Positions 50,801 through 60,100 of a stretch of DNA of 64,000 bases are shown here, piece by piece. The notes beneath the pieces were generated by a model. It searched no databases. It was not told the DNA's origin and saw only the letters and a list, made by a program, of their open reading frames with translations. The first letter of the stretch is position 1; the number at the start of each line of letters is the position of its first letter. A program made the translations under genes and the position numbers. The DNA lies in contig CAZXFI010000001.1 of the NCBI GenBank assembly GCA_964640225.1, positions 156,073 through 220,072 of the forward strand, given 5' to 3'. The DNA comes from JAGLWW01 sp964640225. GTDB taxonomy: Archaea > Aenigmatarchaeota > Aenigmatarchaeia > PWEA01 > JAGHBM01.

Positions 50801-53800
50801 GACCCAGATAGGGATGGGCGACTTGGAGGACAGGGCGGACAGCGAAAGAACCCACATATCGGAAACTTTCGTGCTTATGGCTTTTGACGACACCAGCGGA
50901 AACTTTTATTCAAACGAGACCTCAAACGACGAGGAGGCCACCAAGGATTGGGAAACCTACGGCAGCGTGTCATCGGAAACATGGCTGGAGCTAAACGAGC
51001 TGGAAGTCACGGTCTATATAACAAAGTACAGCGACCTGGGCTCCTCCAGCAACGGGAACAAGGACCCCACGCTACAGCTGGAGATGTACAACGGGAGCGG
51101 CTGGGAGGAGGTGGGCAACTTCACCATTTCCGGGCTTTACGGCACGAGCCTTTCCACGACGGATTCATCCATACTCAACGCCTGGCTCACGCAGGAAAAC
51201 ACGGACCTGAGGATGAGGGGAGTGAACTTTGACTACTACAGCCCGGGGGCCTACGACGAGATAGAATACAGCGGCGTGTGGGTAAGCTTTGAAGGAACAA
51301 GGTGGGTTGAGCTCGGGAACCACACGAACGAAACCCTGCTGCAGTGGAACACCACCGACCTGCCGGAACAGAGCTGCGTAAACCTCAGGGCAAAGGCCCT
51401 GGACCAGGCAGGGGGAGGCTCCGACTACTACTACGAGGGATGCTGCCTGGAGATAAACCACCAGGATTTCATGCCGCCGGAATGGAGCAACAACCAGACA
51501 GACCCCGCATCCGGCTCCGCGTACTCCCCGGGAGCCGCGTACCAGTTCAACGTAACATGGGTTGACGAAGAAACAGACGTAGACACCGTGGTAATAGAGC
51601 ACAACTTCACCGGAGGCTCCGCCGCCCACAACGACACGGTGAGCACGAATGACGGGGATGTTTACTATTTTGACGCAAGCGACCTGGCGGTGGGAACCTA
51701 TGTCTGGAGGGAACACGCAAGCAACACTGACGGCTACTGGAACGTCACCAACGGCGGCAGCTACTGGGTCTACACCGTGACCAAGGCCACCCCTTCCCTT
51801 TCATTTCCCATCAAGCCTTCAAGCCAGGTTCAGTACGAGACTGAAACCAACGTGACCTGCTCCATATCCTCCGGAGACGCGGGCACCACGCTCACCTTGC
51901 ACAGGAACGGCTCCATGGTGGACCAGGGCAGCGGATTCGCCTCGGAGTCCGGGGTTTTCGGGGTTGGAATATACAACTACTCGTGCGATTACGCAGGTTC
52001 GGAGAACTACACACCCCTGTCCGTTATAAACAACTATCTCAACGTCACGAAAAGGGTGACGCAGACCTACCTGTGGATAAACGGCACCAGGGCCGATTCC
52101 GGGTTCGTCCAGAACGATTACGCCAATTTCACCGCGGAGCTGGTTGGCTACACCCAGAGGGATTCCGGCAACTGGACGAACTACACTACAAGGACATGCA
52201 CCGACACATGGGGAAGCAGCTGCGATTCTGACACCTACGACAACGCCTTCGGCTCCTGCGACGGCACCCAGTTCGGGCTGGCTAACGTGCATGAAGTTTA
52301 CGTGAACGGCACCAACTTCACCTCAGGCGATGCAGTGGAAGTCAATTGTTACCTCTATGATGCGGGAAGGACTGACGTGGAGATTTATTTTTACTACAGC
52401 AACGGCACGGGATGGGTCCAGAAAAGCAGCCAGACATCCGTGGGGTGCACCGACTGCAACTACTCAGCCTCCTTTGAGCTGGACGACGTGGAAGGCACTC
52501 ACTACGTGAGGTGCATAGAGGACCTTGACGGGGAAAACGATGAATGCGCGGACGCGGGAAGCCATTACGACAACGACGACGTGAACCTGACCGTGTGGAA
52601 AAACGACCCCGGGTCAAAACTGGAGATATGGACGAACTACTCGGACGGAAGCTGGAAGCTGTGGGACACCGGGAGCAGCCCGCTGGAGAACTTGACCCAG
52701 CTGACCACCACGGGGAACTTCACCTTTCTGGCAAACTACTCCGGGAGCGGTAACTACACCTACAGCGAGGAATCATGGGACGTGCTTGTTTCGTCCGTGA
52801 GCTTGGAATCGCATCTGGTTTCCCTCTCGCCGGCGAGCATAAACCAAACACAGAACGCAACGGTAGTGGGCAACTGCACGTGCGTGGGGGGAATCTGCAA
52901 CAACGTTTTCATGGAAGTGCTGGCCGACAACGTGAAAATATCAAACACCAGCGGCAGCGACCTGCAGGCAAACGGAAGCAACCCCATGTACATAGGTACC
53001 CTGAACGACGATTTTGCGGTGCGGGCTTGGAACATTACCGGCTGGGAATCGGGCCAGTACTCAATAAAAATAAAATGCAACTCCTCCGAGACCGGAAACA
53101 AGTTCTCTGGCGCGTCAAGCCTGGAGGTAAACGACACGACCTACCCGAAATGGTCTTTAAATTCCACCAGTCCCGCCTCCGGCTCACAGTACGTTTACGG
53201 CAGGAACTACCAGTTCAACATAACCTGGGAGGACAACGAAAACGTGGGCACGGTTCTTATAGAACACAACCTGACGGGAAGTTCCACGCCGCACAACGAT
53301 ACCGTTTCCACAAGCCAGGGAAGCGAATGGTATTTTGAAGCGAGTGACCTGCCCGCGGGCACTTACGTGTACAGGTGGCACGCCAACGACACCAGCGGGA
53401 ACATGAATTCCACCCCCCAGAATATTTACGCTGTGAGCAAGGGAACGCCCGGCGGCAGCCTGACTAACACCAAACCTTGGACCGTGACTTACCCGACCGA
53501 AGTAACAATCGGCTATTCGGAATCCAACCAGGGCGACGGGGACTGCTCCTACGTGGTGTGGAGAAACGGGACCGGCGCGGGGAGCGGGGAAACCTGGACG
53601 CCCGCGGCTGACACATACTGGTACAAGCTCAACGTAACCGGCTGCGGCAACTACACGGACAGCGAGCTGGATGAAGAAACCCTGACTGTGCAGAAAAACT
53701 CCTCAAACACCTGCTCACTGACTTCCTCAAACGGGTGGTCTTACTTCTACGGGGGCTCAACCAACCTCACCTGCACTTGCACGGGCGACGGCACGGCGCA

Positions 53801-56651
53801 CCTTTATTTTGATAACGTGGAACGGGACGAGTACAACAACACGCTGAGGGTTTTCTCAGCCAATGAGGCAGGCCACGGCGTGGCGTGCAACATAACGTCC
53901 GGGGAAAACTACACCCCGGCTTCCAATTCCAGCTCACTGGTCATATACAGGGCGTCAACAATAACGCGGCTTTTCATGAACGGCACAGAGGGGGACAGGG
54001 ATTACAACTACACCTCGCTGGCCAACCTGACCGCCCGGAGCAGCCAGACTTTCCTGACAGTGTCCCTTTACGGAAATTTCTCCGGGTATTACGAGCTTCT
54101 TAACAGCTCCGTGGGAACCACGATGAACATAACCGACACCACAAACCTGGATTACGGCGACTATGAAATAAAGGCAAACACGAGCGAGAACGAAAACTAT
54201 TCCAGCTCCCAGGTAACCTACACCATGGGCGTGGTGGACTACAGCCCGCCTACCTATTCTCTGAACTCAACCAACTCAACCCGCGGGGGGGAGCCGGTTG
54301 AAATGAGACTGAGATGGAAAGACAGCGAATTGGGCGGCTACGCCTTTTCTTTCTGCAACGGCTCTTGGAACGGGCTTTACTGCGTGAGGAACCAGAGCAG
54401 TCTTTACGAAACCGGGATTGTTGAGAACTTGAAAGGCTGGACGCTGGTAAACTTCACCAACACCTACACGGACCCCGTGGTAATAGTCACCGGGCAGCAG
54501 GGCGCGGACCTGTCTTTCAACGTGGAATCCTCAAGGCCTGTGATAAGGAACGTTACCTCAAAAAGCTTTGAAGTGAGGGTGCTCAATCACATGTTGAATG
54601 AGGTAACGGAAGACATGGGATTCATAGCGATGGAAAAGGGGCACCACACGATAGACGGGGTGGAGGTGGAGGCAGGCACATACAGCGTGACCGGAACAAG
54701 CGCCCAGGCCGTTTCCTTTGCCCAGGCCTTCCCCGGCAGCACCGTTGTGGTAGACACGGCCCAGAACGAGACATTCGGCGGGGGAGACCCTCAGGCGGCA
54801 TCCTCAAGATTCACTTCTGGCAGCATGACTTCAACCGGCTACACGGTTTACTGGGAGGGCTTTGACACCGACGACGACATATCCCCGTTTACCGCTGGTT
54901 ACATAGCCGTGGAATCGGGCAGCTCTTCAGGCTGGTTTGAGAGCGGAATTTACCCGAGCTGCGATGCGGACCCCGCGGACGGGCAGTGGTGCGACGTGAG
55001 CTTCGGCAACACGTACGACAAGACTCCCTTGATTTTCCTGAACCCTGTGAGCGAGAGCGGGGGCGACCCGTGCGTTGCCGGAAGAAGGAACCTGAACTCC
55101 TCCGGGCTTCAGGTCAGGATAACGGAGGGGCTTTACGGGGACTCCGATTTGACCCACAACGCGGTTGACGTGCCCTGGATAGCGTGGTTTGACACGAACG
55201 ACAACTGGGAGGAAGACGGGTGGCAGGCCTTCCCGACCGGTGGCACGAAGGACTGGTCCAACGTGACCAAAGTCACAAATGATACGTGGGGCTCGTGGAT
55301 TTCCTGGAAAGTCGCCGCCAACGACAGCGAAGACACTTGGGGATACTCTGACGTGTACGATTTCAAAATCCTGCCGGAAATTTCAATAGTTGTTAACACC
55401 ACCGCCGGGCCCAGCGGCGGAACCAACGTAAGCTTGTACAACTCAACCGGTCACCTTGTTGCCGAAGGCCAGGGCAACCTGACGGCAAGCGTGGACCACA
55501 ACAAGCTTTACGACGTGATGATGGAAACGGACCTGGCAGCGGGCGGGCAGAAAACCGTTCTGGAGAACATCAACGCGTCGGACCACCTGGAAATAAATTC
55601 CCAGATTGTGGAAAGCTATGCCGGAACGCTGCCGGAAAGTATAGGGAGCATAACACCTGTTTACGCGCAGGATGAACTGAGCTTGGGCTACGATTACGCC
55701 ACAGTCTACCTCCCTAAGGGAGGGGTGAACGTTTCGCACATACTCCACTGCACGGACTGGGACTACTCCATAGCAAACTGCTCATCATGGGAGGTGAACG
55801 AAACTTCTGATTACAACTTCCAGGAAAATACGACCCACATATGGTTCAACGTCACGGAGTTTGACGGCTACGGGGGCGGGGAGGAAGTGTGGCTTGAGGC
55901 CAACCTTAACAGGCCGCTTGACAACACCGTGGTTCCCTGGCTGAGAAACTTCACGGTTAACGCGACCGTGTTTTGCAGGAACGGCACGTGCGGAACAGTC
56001 AACGGAACCGTCAGGTACAATGCCAGCGGGACCTACCCGGACACCAACGTCAGCACCAATCCGGGGGATCCCCCCTTCTACACTTTTGACCCAAACCCAC
56101 AGACCTGCGGGAGCATGAGCCAGAACGAGAACTGCACGCTGACCTGGAAGATAAACTCAACAGGAAGCCTGGGGGGCTTCCATGAGATAGGGGTTCTCTT
56201 CTTCATACCCGGTTACCAGGTTGAGAACCACACCCAGAACAGCACCGTGGAGACAGGAAAAATCTTAATAATGAACCTTACTTTTGATACGGTGGACTTC
56301 GGGCTCCTGGACCCCGGGGACACGGAACAGCCCGGGCTCAACAACTCCGACAATTACTACAACGTGTCAATAGACCCCAACAGCAACGACCTTGACAACC
56401 TGTGGATAAACGGAAGCGACCTGACGGGCCAGGCCTGGCCCAACTATTTTATAAAGCCGCAGAATATCTCATGGAGCTTCACCGACAATCCCTCAACTGG
56501 GTCGCCCCTTGCCTATTCATACTCGCTCATGGACACGGATGTCAAATCTGGGCAGAACCTTACCACGTATTACTGGATTAATGTTCCTTACGGCATAATG
56601 ACGCAGAACTATGCCGGTCAGATAACGATAAAGGCGAACGCATCATGGTAA
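47838..56651 (+). CDS. Giant secreted surface protein with H-lectin-like and Ig-like modules (2937 residues)
   Basis: A signal helix (MFIVVLLVSLLFSSSVNS) is followed by an N-domain shared with the next giant protein. H-type-lectin-like modules with the W..V.F...Y.DPVV pattern lie near residues 392, 740 and 2190. Two near-copies of an Ig-like domain (QFNVTWVDEE at about 1221, QFNITWEDNE at about 1780) and many Asn-x-Ser/Thr sites follow. The last 120 residues (DTVDFGLLDPGD ... YYWINVPYGIM) resemble proteins A-C, so it may co-assemble with them. TTG 47838, GTG 47850 or ATG 47877 could be the start. No C-terminal anchor. Confidence 0.78.
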   Translation: MGVVWGVNPKARGMFIVVLLVSLLFSSSVNSLEDFQILVTDSDGYATIEISGPPETPFSLTILDGLEQEILTRTSSTSSSGSYFISVPMEKGSYVAILRSGQVVKTSEFAVGNSQDTQPVQDSPTAPNITTNETTPRGMENETQNTPVQMEAEIGKPVRWVKFVESLDSAGLPEEAENILRRQVPGGYEIEYETPGPEKKERFISEHKKEVTVSSGFHYKNVKSYTSLPEIVPEGKEELIKITWVGNGPVKNAGYLDENSNGLIDRVEWVVPHLSNQTFEIEITVLNVQSYPTVGGNWTVMFETLGTANLTVTAVNGTTWSDSRENGDLRFLELKCGGEPKNYEWKNGSVFIEDYSCGETGHETSKVLTSGKHYLEFDFGGRKAYASNDADMYETGFVETSGWTLVSTKRIYSDPVVVAAPKEGGEIDMDHEVATAIVRSLDGDSFEVIIMNDTGHTVNGNVSYIVVEEGSHVLSNGMLLQAGRYEPVDYYDCEGENPSNWMPITFHESYGANPVVVASPNNNSANDWMAVRYDSGSLSTSGVSLSLERDEGEGSAPLTASPVNSIGWIAMNATGATDMEAALESGVDEDPNTGDWRTLTFSNSYTTPLFFAILEEASGTDPCVVGKRNLASGGVDIRLTESRTDSGSPEQQHAIEDVLWMAFENDLGNAPPTDPQDIECNGSTDCNIKVNKLVELNASGSTDSDGDNITYFIEANLSNTLETGDQEAGTVQILGEDAEAIGEWGKDTLSDSWKWISFENTYSDPVVIVKRHFPAASTGDPSVSVRMKDAGPTGFNVTLQLACDSGTVGTYDIYWLAIEEGNHTLSNNMTVEAWKYETSTVGENSNWVADSKSYNFTYSTMPLVFHQVMTYDDPTWISTWVSSVGNKNNPPTASGFQIGLNGAECVDSHGTETIGYIVVENTGSGTMNGMNMEANDCPEDSPDGYREWSLDDKFTLTNSYSGSIWVLADQVEMDGGNGGWGVISSVSTTQIGMGDLEDRADSERTHISETFVLMAFDDTSGNFYSNETSNDEEATKDWETYGSVSSETWLELNELEVTVYITKYSDLGSSSNGNKDPTLQLEMYNGSGWEEVGNFTISGLYGTSLSTTDSSILNAWLTQENTDLRMRGVNFDYYSPGAYDEIEYSGVWVSFEGTRWVELGNHTNETLLQWNTTDLPEQSCVNLRAKALDQAGGGSDYYYEGCCLEINHQDFMPPEWSNNQTDPASGSAYSPGAAYQFNVTWVDEETDVDTVVIEHNFTGGSAAHNDTVSTNDGDVYYFDASDLAVGTYVWREHASNTDGYWNVTNGGSYWVYTVTKATPSLSFPIKPSSQVQYETETNVTCSISSGDAGTTLTLHRNGSMVDQGSGFASESGVFGVGIYNYSCDYAGSENYTPLSVINNYLNVTKRVTQTYLWINGTRADSGFVQNDYANFTAELVGYTQRDSGNWTNYTTRTCTDTWGSSCDSDTYDNAFGSCDGTQFGLANVHEVYVNGTNFTSGDAVEVNCYLYDAGRTDVEIYFYYSNGTGWVQKSSQTSVGCTDCNYSASFELDDVEGTHYVRCIEDLDGENDECADAGSHYDNDDVNLTVWKNDPGSKLEIWTNYSDGSWKLWDTGSSPLENLTQLTTTGNFTFLANYSGSGNYTYSEESWDVLVSSVSLESHLVSLSPASINQTQNATVVGNCTCVGGICNNVFMEVLADNVKISNTSGSDLQANGSNPMYIGTLNDDFAVRAWNITGWESGQYSIKIKCNSSETGNKFSGASSLEVNDTTYPKWSLNSTSPASGSQYVYGRNYQFNITWEDNENVGTVLIEHNLTGSSTPHNDTVSTSQGSEWYFEASDLPAGTYVYRWHANDTSGNMNSTPQNIYAVSKGTPGGSLTNTKPWTVTYPTEVTIGYSESNQGDGDCSYVVWRNGTGAGSGETWTPAADTYWYKLNVTGCGNYTDSELDEETLTVQKNSSNTCSLTSSNGWSYFYGGSTNLTCTCTGDGTAHLYFDNVERDEYNNTLRVFSANEAGHGVACNITSGENYTPASNSSSLVIYRASTITRLFMNGTEGDRDYNYTSLANLTARSSQTFLTVSLYGNFSGYYELLNSSVGTTMNITDTTNLDYGDYEIKANTSENENYSSSQVTYTMGVVDYSPPTYSLNSTNSTRGGEPVEMRLRWKDSELGGYAFSFCNGSWNGLYCVRNQSSLYETGIVENLKGWTLVNFTNTYTDPVVIVTGQQGADLSFNVESSRPVIRNVTSKSFEVRVLNHMLNEVTEDMGFIAMEKGHHTIDGVEVEAGTYSVTGTSAQAVSFAQAFPGSTVVVDTAQNETFGGGDPQAASSRFTSGSMTSTGYTVYWEGFDTDDDISPFTAGYIAVESGSSSGWFESGIYPSCDADPADGQWCDVSFGNTYDKTPLIFLNPVSESGGDPCVAGRRNLNSSGLQVRITEGLYGDSDLTHNAVDVPWIAWFDTNDNWEEDGWQAFPTGGTKDWSNVTKVTNDTWGSWISWKVAANDSEDTWGYSDVYDFKILPEISIVVNTTAGPSGGTNVSLYNSTGHLVAEGQGNLTASVDHNKLYDVMMETDLAAGGQKTVLENINASDHLEINSQIVESYAGTLPESIGSITPVYAQDELSLGYDYATVYLPKGGVNVSHILHCTDWDYSIANCSSWEVNETSDYNFQENTTHIWFNVTEFDGYGGGEEVWLEANLNRPLDNTVVPWLRNFTVNATVFCRNGTCGTVNGTVRYNASGTYPDTNVSTNPGDPPFYTFDPNPQTCGSMSQNENCTLTWKINSTGSLGGFHEIGVLFFIPGYQVENHTQNSTVETGKILIMNLTFDTVDFGLLDPGDTEQPGLNNSDNYYNVSIDPNSNDLDNLWINGSDLTGQAWPNYFIKPQNISWSFTDNPSTGSPLAYSYSLMDTDVKSGQNLTTYYWINVPYGIMTQNYAGQITIKANASW

Positions 56652-56659
56652 AAAAGAAT

Positions 56660-56738
56660 GTGGCCGGGGAGTTTGAGAGAATCAGGATACCTTCTGGTTC
56701 CCCCATCTCTAATACCCAACCTAAAACTCCCCGGCCAC
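56660..56738. repeat. Long hairpin between the giant gene and the next ORF
   Basis: GTGGCCGGGGAGTTT (56660-56674) is the exact reverse complement of 56724-56738, a 15-bp stem with a 49-base loop. It lies nine bases after the stop of the giant gene and ends 24 bases before the next start. On the minus strand it is followed by TTCTTTTTT, terminator-like. It could end the upstream mRNA, stabilise it, or control the downstream gene. No promoter was seen for a separate RNA. Confidence 0.75.
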
Positions 56739-56762
56739 GCCAAAACCAGAGGAGGTAAAAGA

Positions 56763-57179
56763 ATGAAAACATTGAAAAAAAACCTGCCCTCAGTCGCTCT
56801 CCTTGCGGCAGGGGTAATGGTGGTAGCCGCAGTTGCGGGATTCGGGGTTTTAAGGCCCTCGGTGGAGGCCGAGTTCAGCCTCAGGAATCTGGAAACATCA
56901 GGAGACGGCTTCATAATGTCAATAGGGGAAGAGACCCTTCTTGAATGGAACGTGAGCCCTCCCGTTGAAGGGGTAAAACTGGAACTGCCAAAAGGCCTGG
57001 AGCACCTCGGCGGAGAGCTTGAATACAAAAGAGGGAACACAGGCGTCAGGATAAGGGCGGTGAAAGTCGGAAAGTGGCCCCTTGTTATAAGCTCGGAGAG
57101 AGCGGACTACGAGCCGAATAGGGAATATTTCGTTTGCATAGGCATCATGGACGAGGATGCAAGAAAATACTGTGAGTAA
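56763..57179 (+). CDS. Small secreted protein between the two giant genes
   Basis: 138 residues: signal peptide (LPSVALLAAGVMVVAAVAG, cleavage near VEA) and one beta domain (FIMSIGEETLLEWNVSPPVEG; VRIRAVKVGKWPLVISSE) with one Cys pair near the end (VCIGI; KYCE). ATG 56763 follows AGGAGGT, an excellent ribosome site. The upstream-extended frame crosses the hairpin and is not used. It ends one base before the next giant gene begins, so they are co-translated. Unknown family; a chaperone or anchor for the giant protein would be a guess. Confidence 0.7.
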   Translation: MKTLKKNLPSVALLAAGVMVVAAVAGFGVLRPSVEAEFSLRNLETSGDGFIMSIGEETLLEWNVSPPVEGVKLELPKGLEHLGGELEYKRGNTGVRIRAVKVGKWPLVISSERADYEPNREYFVCIGIMDEDARKYCE

Positions 57180-57180
57180 A

Positions 57181-60100
57181 ATGAATCTGGGGCTAAAGAG
57201 AAAACTGGAGAAAGGAATTGTCTTGGCTAGAAGCAACTATGTAGCCGTGTCTTTAGTCCTTTGCATGTTCCTGCTGACCGTGACCAGCTCCACGACCCTG
57301 TCCTACCAGCAGTTCTCGCTTGAGCTGGAATACAGCCAGGGCTCCATAAGCTTCATGGTGGAAGGCCCCCGGGACACCCCCTTCATTCTCAAGATTCTGG
57401 ATTCGGGGCAGGAATTGGTGTTTGAGCGGGCCGCGACAACCAATTCGCACGGAAGCTACAATCTTTTCCTTCCTGCATTTGAGGACGGGTGCTACGCGGC
57501 CGTTCTTAAGTCCGGGACGCAGACTGCGGTAAGGGAATTTGAGCTGTCCGGCGGGAGCCTGCTGACAACAACCACCACTTTCACTTCCACGTCTCTGTTA
57601 AACACCACGACAACCGCTAACACAACCACGACCCAGGAAACAACCACTTCTACGCAGGACAATGTCACCGCCTGGAACAGCACCGCGAATACCTCTACCA
57701 CGGCAAGCACCACAACTGCAGTTCCCGGACAGCCCCTGTTCGTGCCCGAGAAGGTTCGCGTGATAGAAGGGATTGGGGGAACAAATTTCCTCGGCCTGCC
57801 GCAGACGGAGACCGTGAAAACAAAACTTTACAACCTGTCGTCTTACGACACGAGAATGGAGCTGCTGGATTACCATAACTCTCCTGTTTCACAAAGGATA
57901 ACATACAGGGTATTCAACAAGAGGGACAAAGGATACAGTTACGTGGCAGTCGCCACTTCAGGCGAGCTTAAGGGAATAAAGGCATGGCACCTTGAGAACA
58001 TAACCGAAAGAAAAAATGTTGTGAACTACACAAGATACCCGGGCAAAGTAAGCGGGGGAGAATACGCGGACTGCGATAACACGACTGACTGCAACTACAC
58101 GGTTTTCAGGGAGAAGCATCAACAGGGCTATTTAAGAGAAAAAAAAGTTTACGATGAACCGCAGCTTGTCTTATCCACCTTCAATTTCATGGAAAAATGG
58201 AACGGCCCCGAGCTTGAGAACATAAGGGAGGAGCTTGAATCTTTCGGAGTGAGCACCGACCTGGCGGGAATACTTGACCCTTCGGTGATTCCGGAGCCGG
58301 GGCAGGAGGTTTACGTTTACAGAGTAAATCATGCTCCAGGAACATGGGAATATTTTGAGTACGAGACAGGCAACAGGCCCAGCAAGTTCCTTGCGCTGGA
58401 TCCCGGAGGGGGAAGCTGGTGGAACACCACGTGGAGGTACACCAAAAACTTCACCATAAACTCCTCCCTTATAGACGAGAACCTCACGGACTTCCCGGTC
58501 CTTGTGAAACTTACCCAGTCAAACTTCAACTACTCCCGGGCGCAGGCAAACGGGGAGGACATAAGATTTGTTAACAACACGCAGGATTTGGAGCTTAGCT
58601 ATGAGATAGAGAAATGGAACGAGTCCGGCGAGTCTTTCATCTGGGTTCGCTTGCCCTCCGTACTCAGCTCTTCCGACACCACGATTTGGATGTACTACGG
58701 GAACGGGGATGTGGAGGACGGGCAGGACGAGGCCGCGGTCTGGGACTCAAACTACGTTCTGGTTCAGCACTTGGAGGAAAGTGCGGGAGACCGGTACGAC
58801 TCCACCCGATACGGTAACAACGGGAGCACGAGCGGTTATGACGGGGACGAGGACGTGAAAGGACCCGTGGACGGGGCGGACGAGCTGGACGGGGCGGACG
58901 ATGACATAGACTGCGGCAACGACCCCAGCCTGCAGGTCAACGGGAGCATGACCATATGCTTCTGGGTGGAGCCTCATGACGTCCCGGACAGCAGGCAGAA
59001 CCCGCTGGGAAAGGACTACGGGGACGAGTTCGTTTTCACCCAGGAGACTTCAGGTTCCCTGAGCTATTACCACGGCACCACGAGGTCCAACTATTACGCG
59101 TGGGGCGCCTTGGCCGGGGGAACTCTCGTGGACGACGAGCTGTATCACGTATGCGTGACCAGAAACATTACAGACAGGGGTATGAAATCCTTCGTCAACG
59201 GGAGCCTGAACAGGACAGATACTTATCCGGTGGACAGATATCCAACACAAGGCTCTTATCCCTTCATGATAGGGGACGCATACGAGCACAACTACAACGG
59301 AACCATGGATGAAATATGGTACTCCAACGTGACCAGGAGCGAGGCCTGGGTCAAAGCTTCTTTCTACTCCCAGTCAGGACAGCTCATTAGCACGGGAAGC
59401 GAGTACGAGCTGCCGGACCTTGCCGTAGGAAGCAGCGGCATCGTTTTCAGCAACAGCAGTCCCGACGAAGGGGACGTCATCCAGATAAACGCCACCATAA
59501 CAAACCGGGGCGAGGCCGTGACAGAGAACGTGACGGTTCAGTTCTTCCTGGAATACCCTTCCCTCGGAATCCAGATAGGAGAAAACCAGACAATAGAAGG
59601 CCTGGGAAGCGGGGCAAGCTCCACGGTCAACGTGACATGGGACACCAGCGGGAATTCGGGGCTCAATTACATATACGTGAGCGTGGACCCCGACGACAAC
59701 GTAACGGAGTACAACGAAAGCAACAATCTGGCTGACAAGCCCATACCTGTTTATCCGGGCATATCCGACTGGTGGAACGGGGGATGGAAATACAGGATGA
59801 ACATAACCATACCTGCTGACAAGACATCGGAGGAACTTGTTGACTTTCCGGCTCTCGTTATCCTAAATTCAACCAGCTTCAACTTCTCCCGGGCGCAGGC
59901 AAACGGGGAGGACATAAGATTTGTTAACAACACGCAGGATTTGGAGCTTAGCTATGAGATAGAGAAATGGAACTACAGCCAGGAAGAGGCCTACGTTTGG
60001 GTCCGCGTTCCTTTGGTATCCAACACGTCAGACACGGTGTTCTGGATGTACTACGGGAACGGCACCGCGGAAGACGGGCAGAACAAAACGGACGTGTGGG

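Noticed and set aside
56640..56760. The hairpin region as a third member of the small RNA family
   Set aside because: On the minus strand it has a closing stem, AUGGGGG and a T-run, but no TATA box at the expected spacing and no GGTGGGG end, so evidence is too thin.
57541..57720. Thr-rich ACA/ACC repeats as a microsatellite or CRISPR-like array
   Set aside because: The repeat is codon-level (threonine stalk) in a coding frame, irregular in spacing, without repeat-spacer structure.
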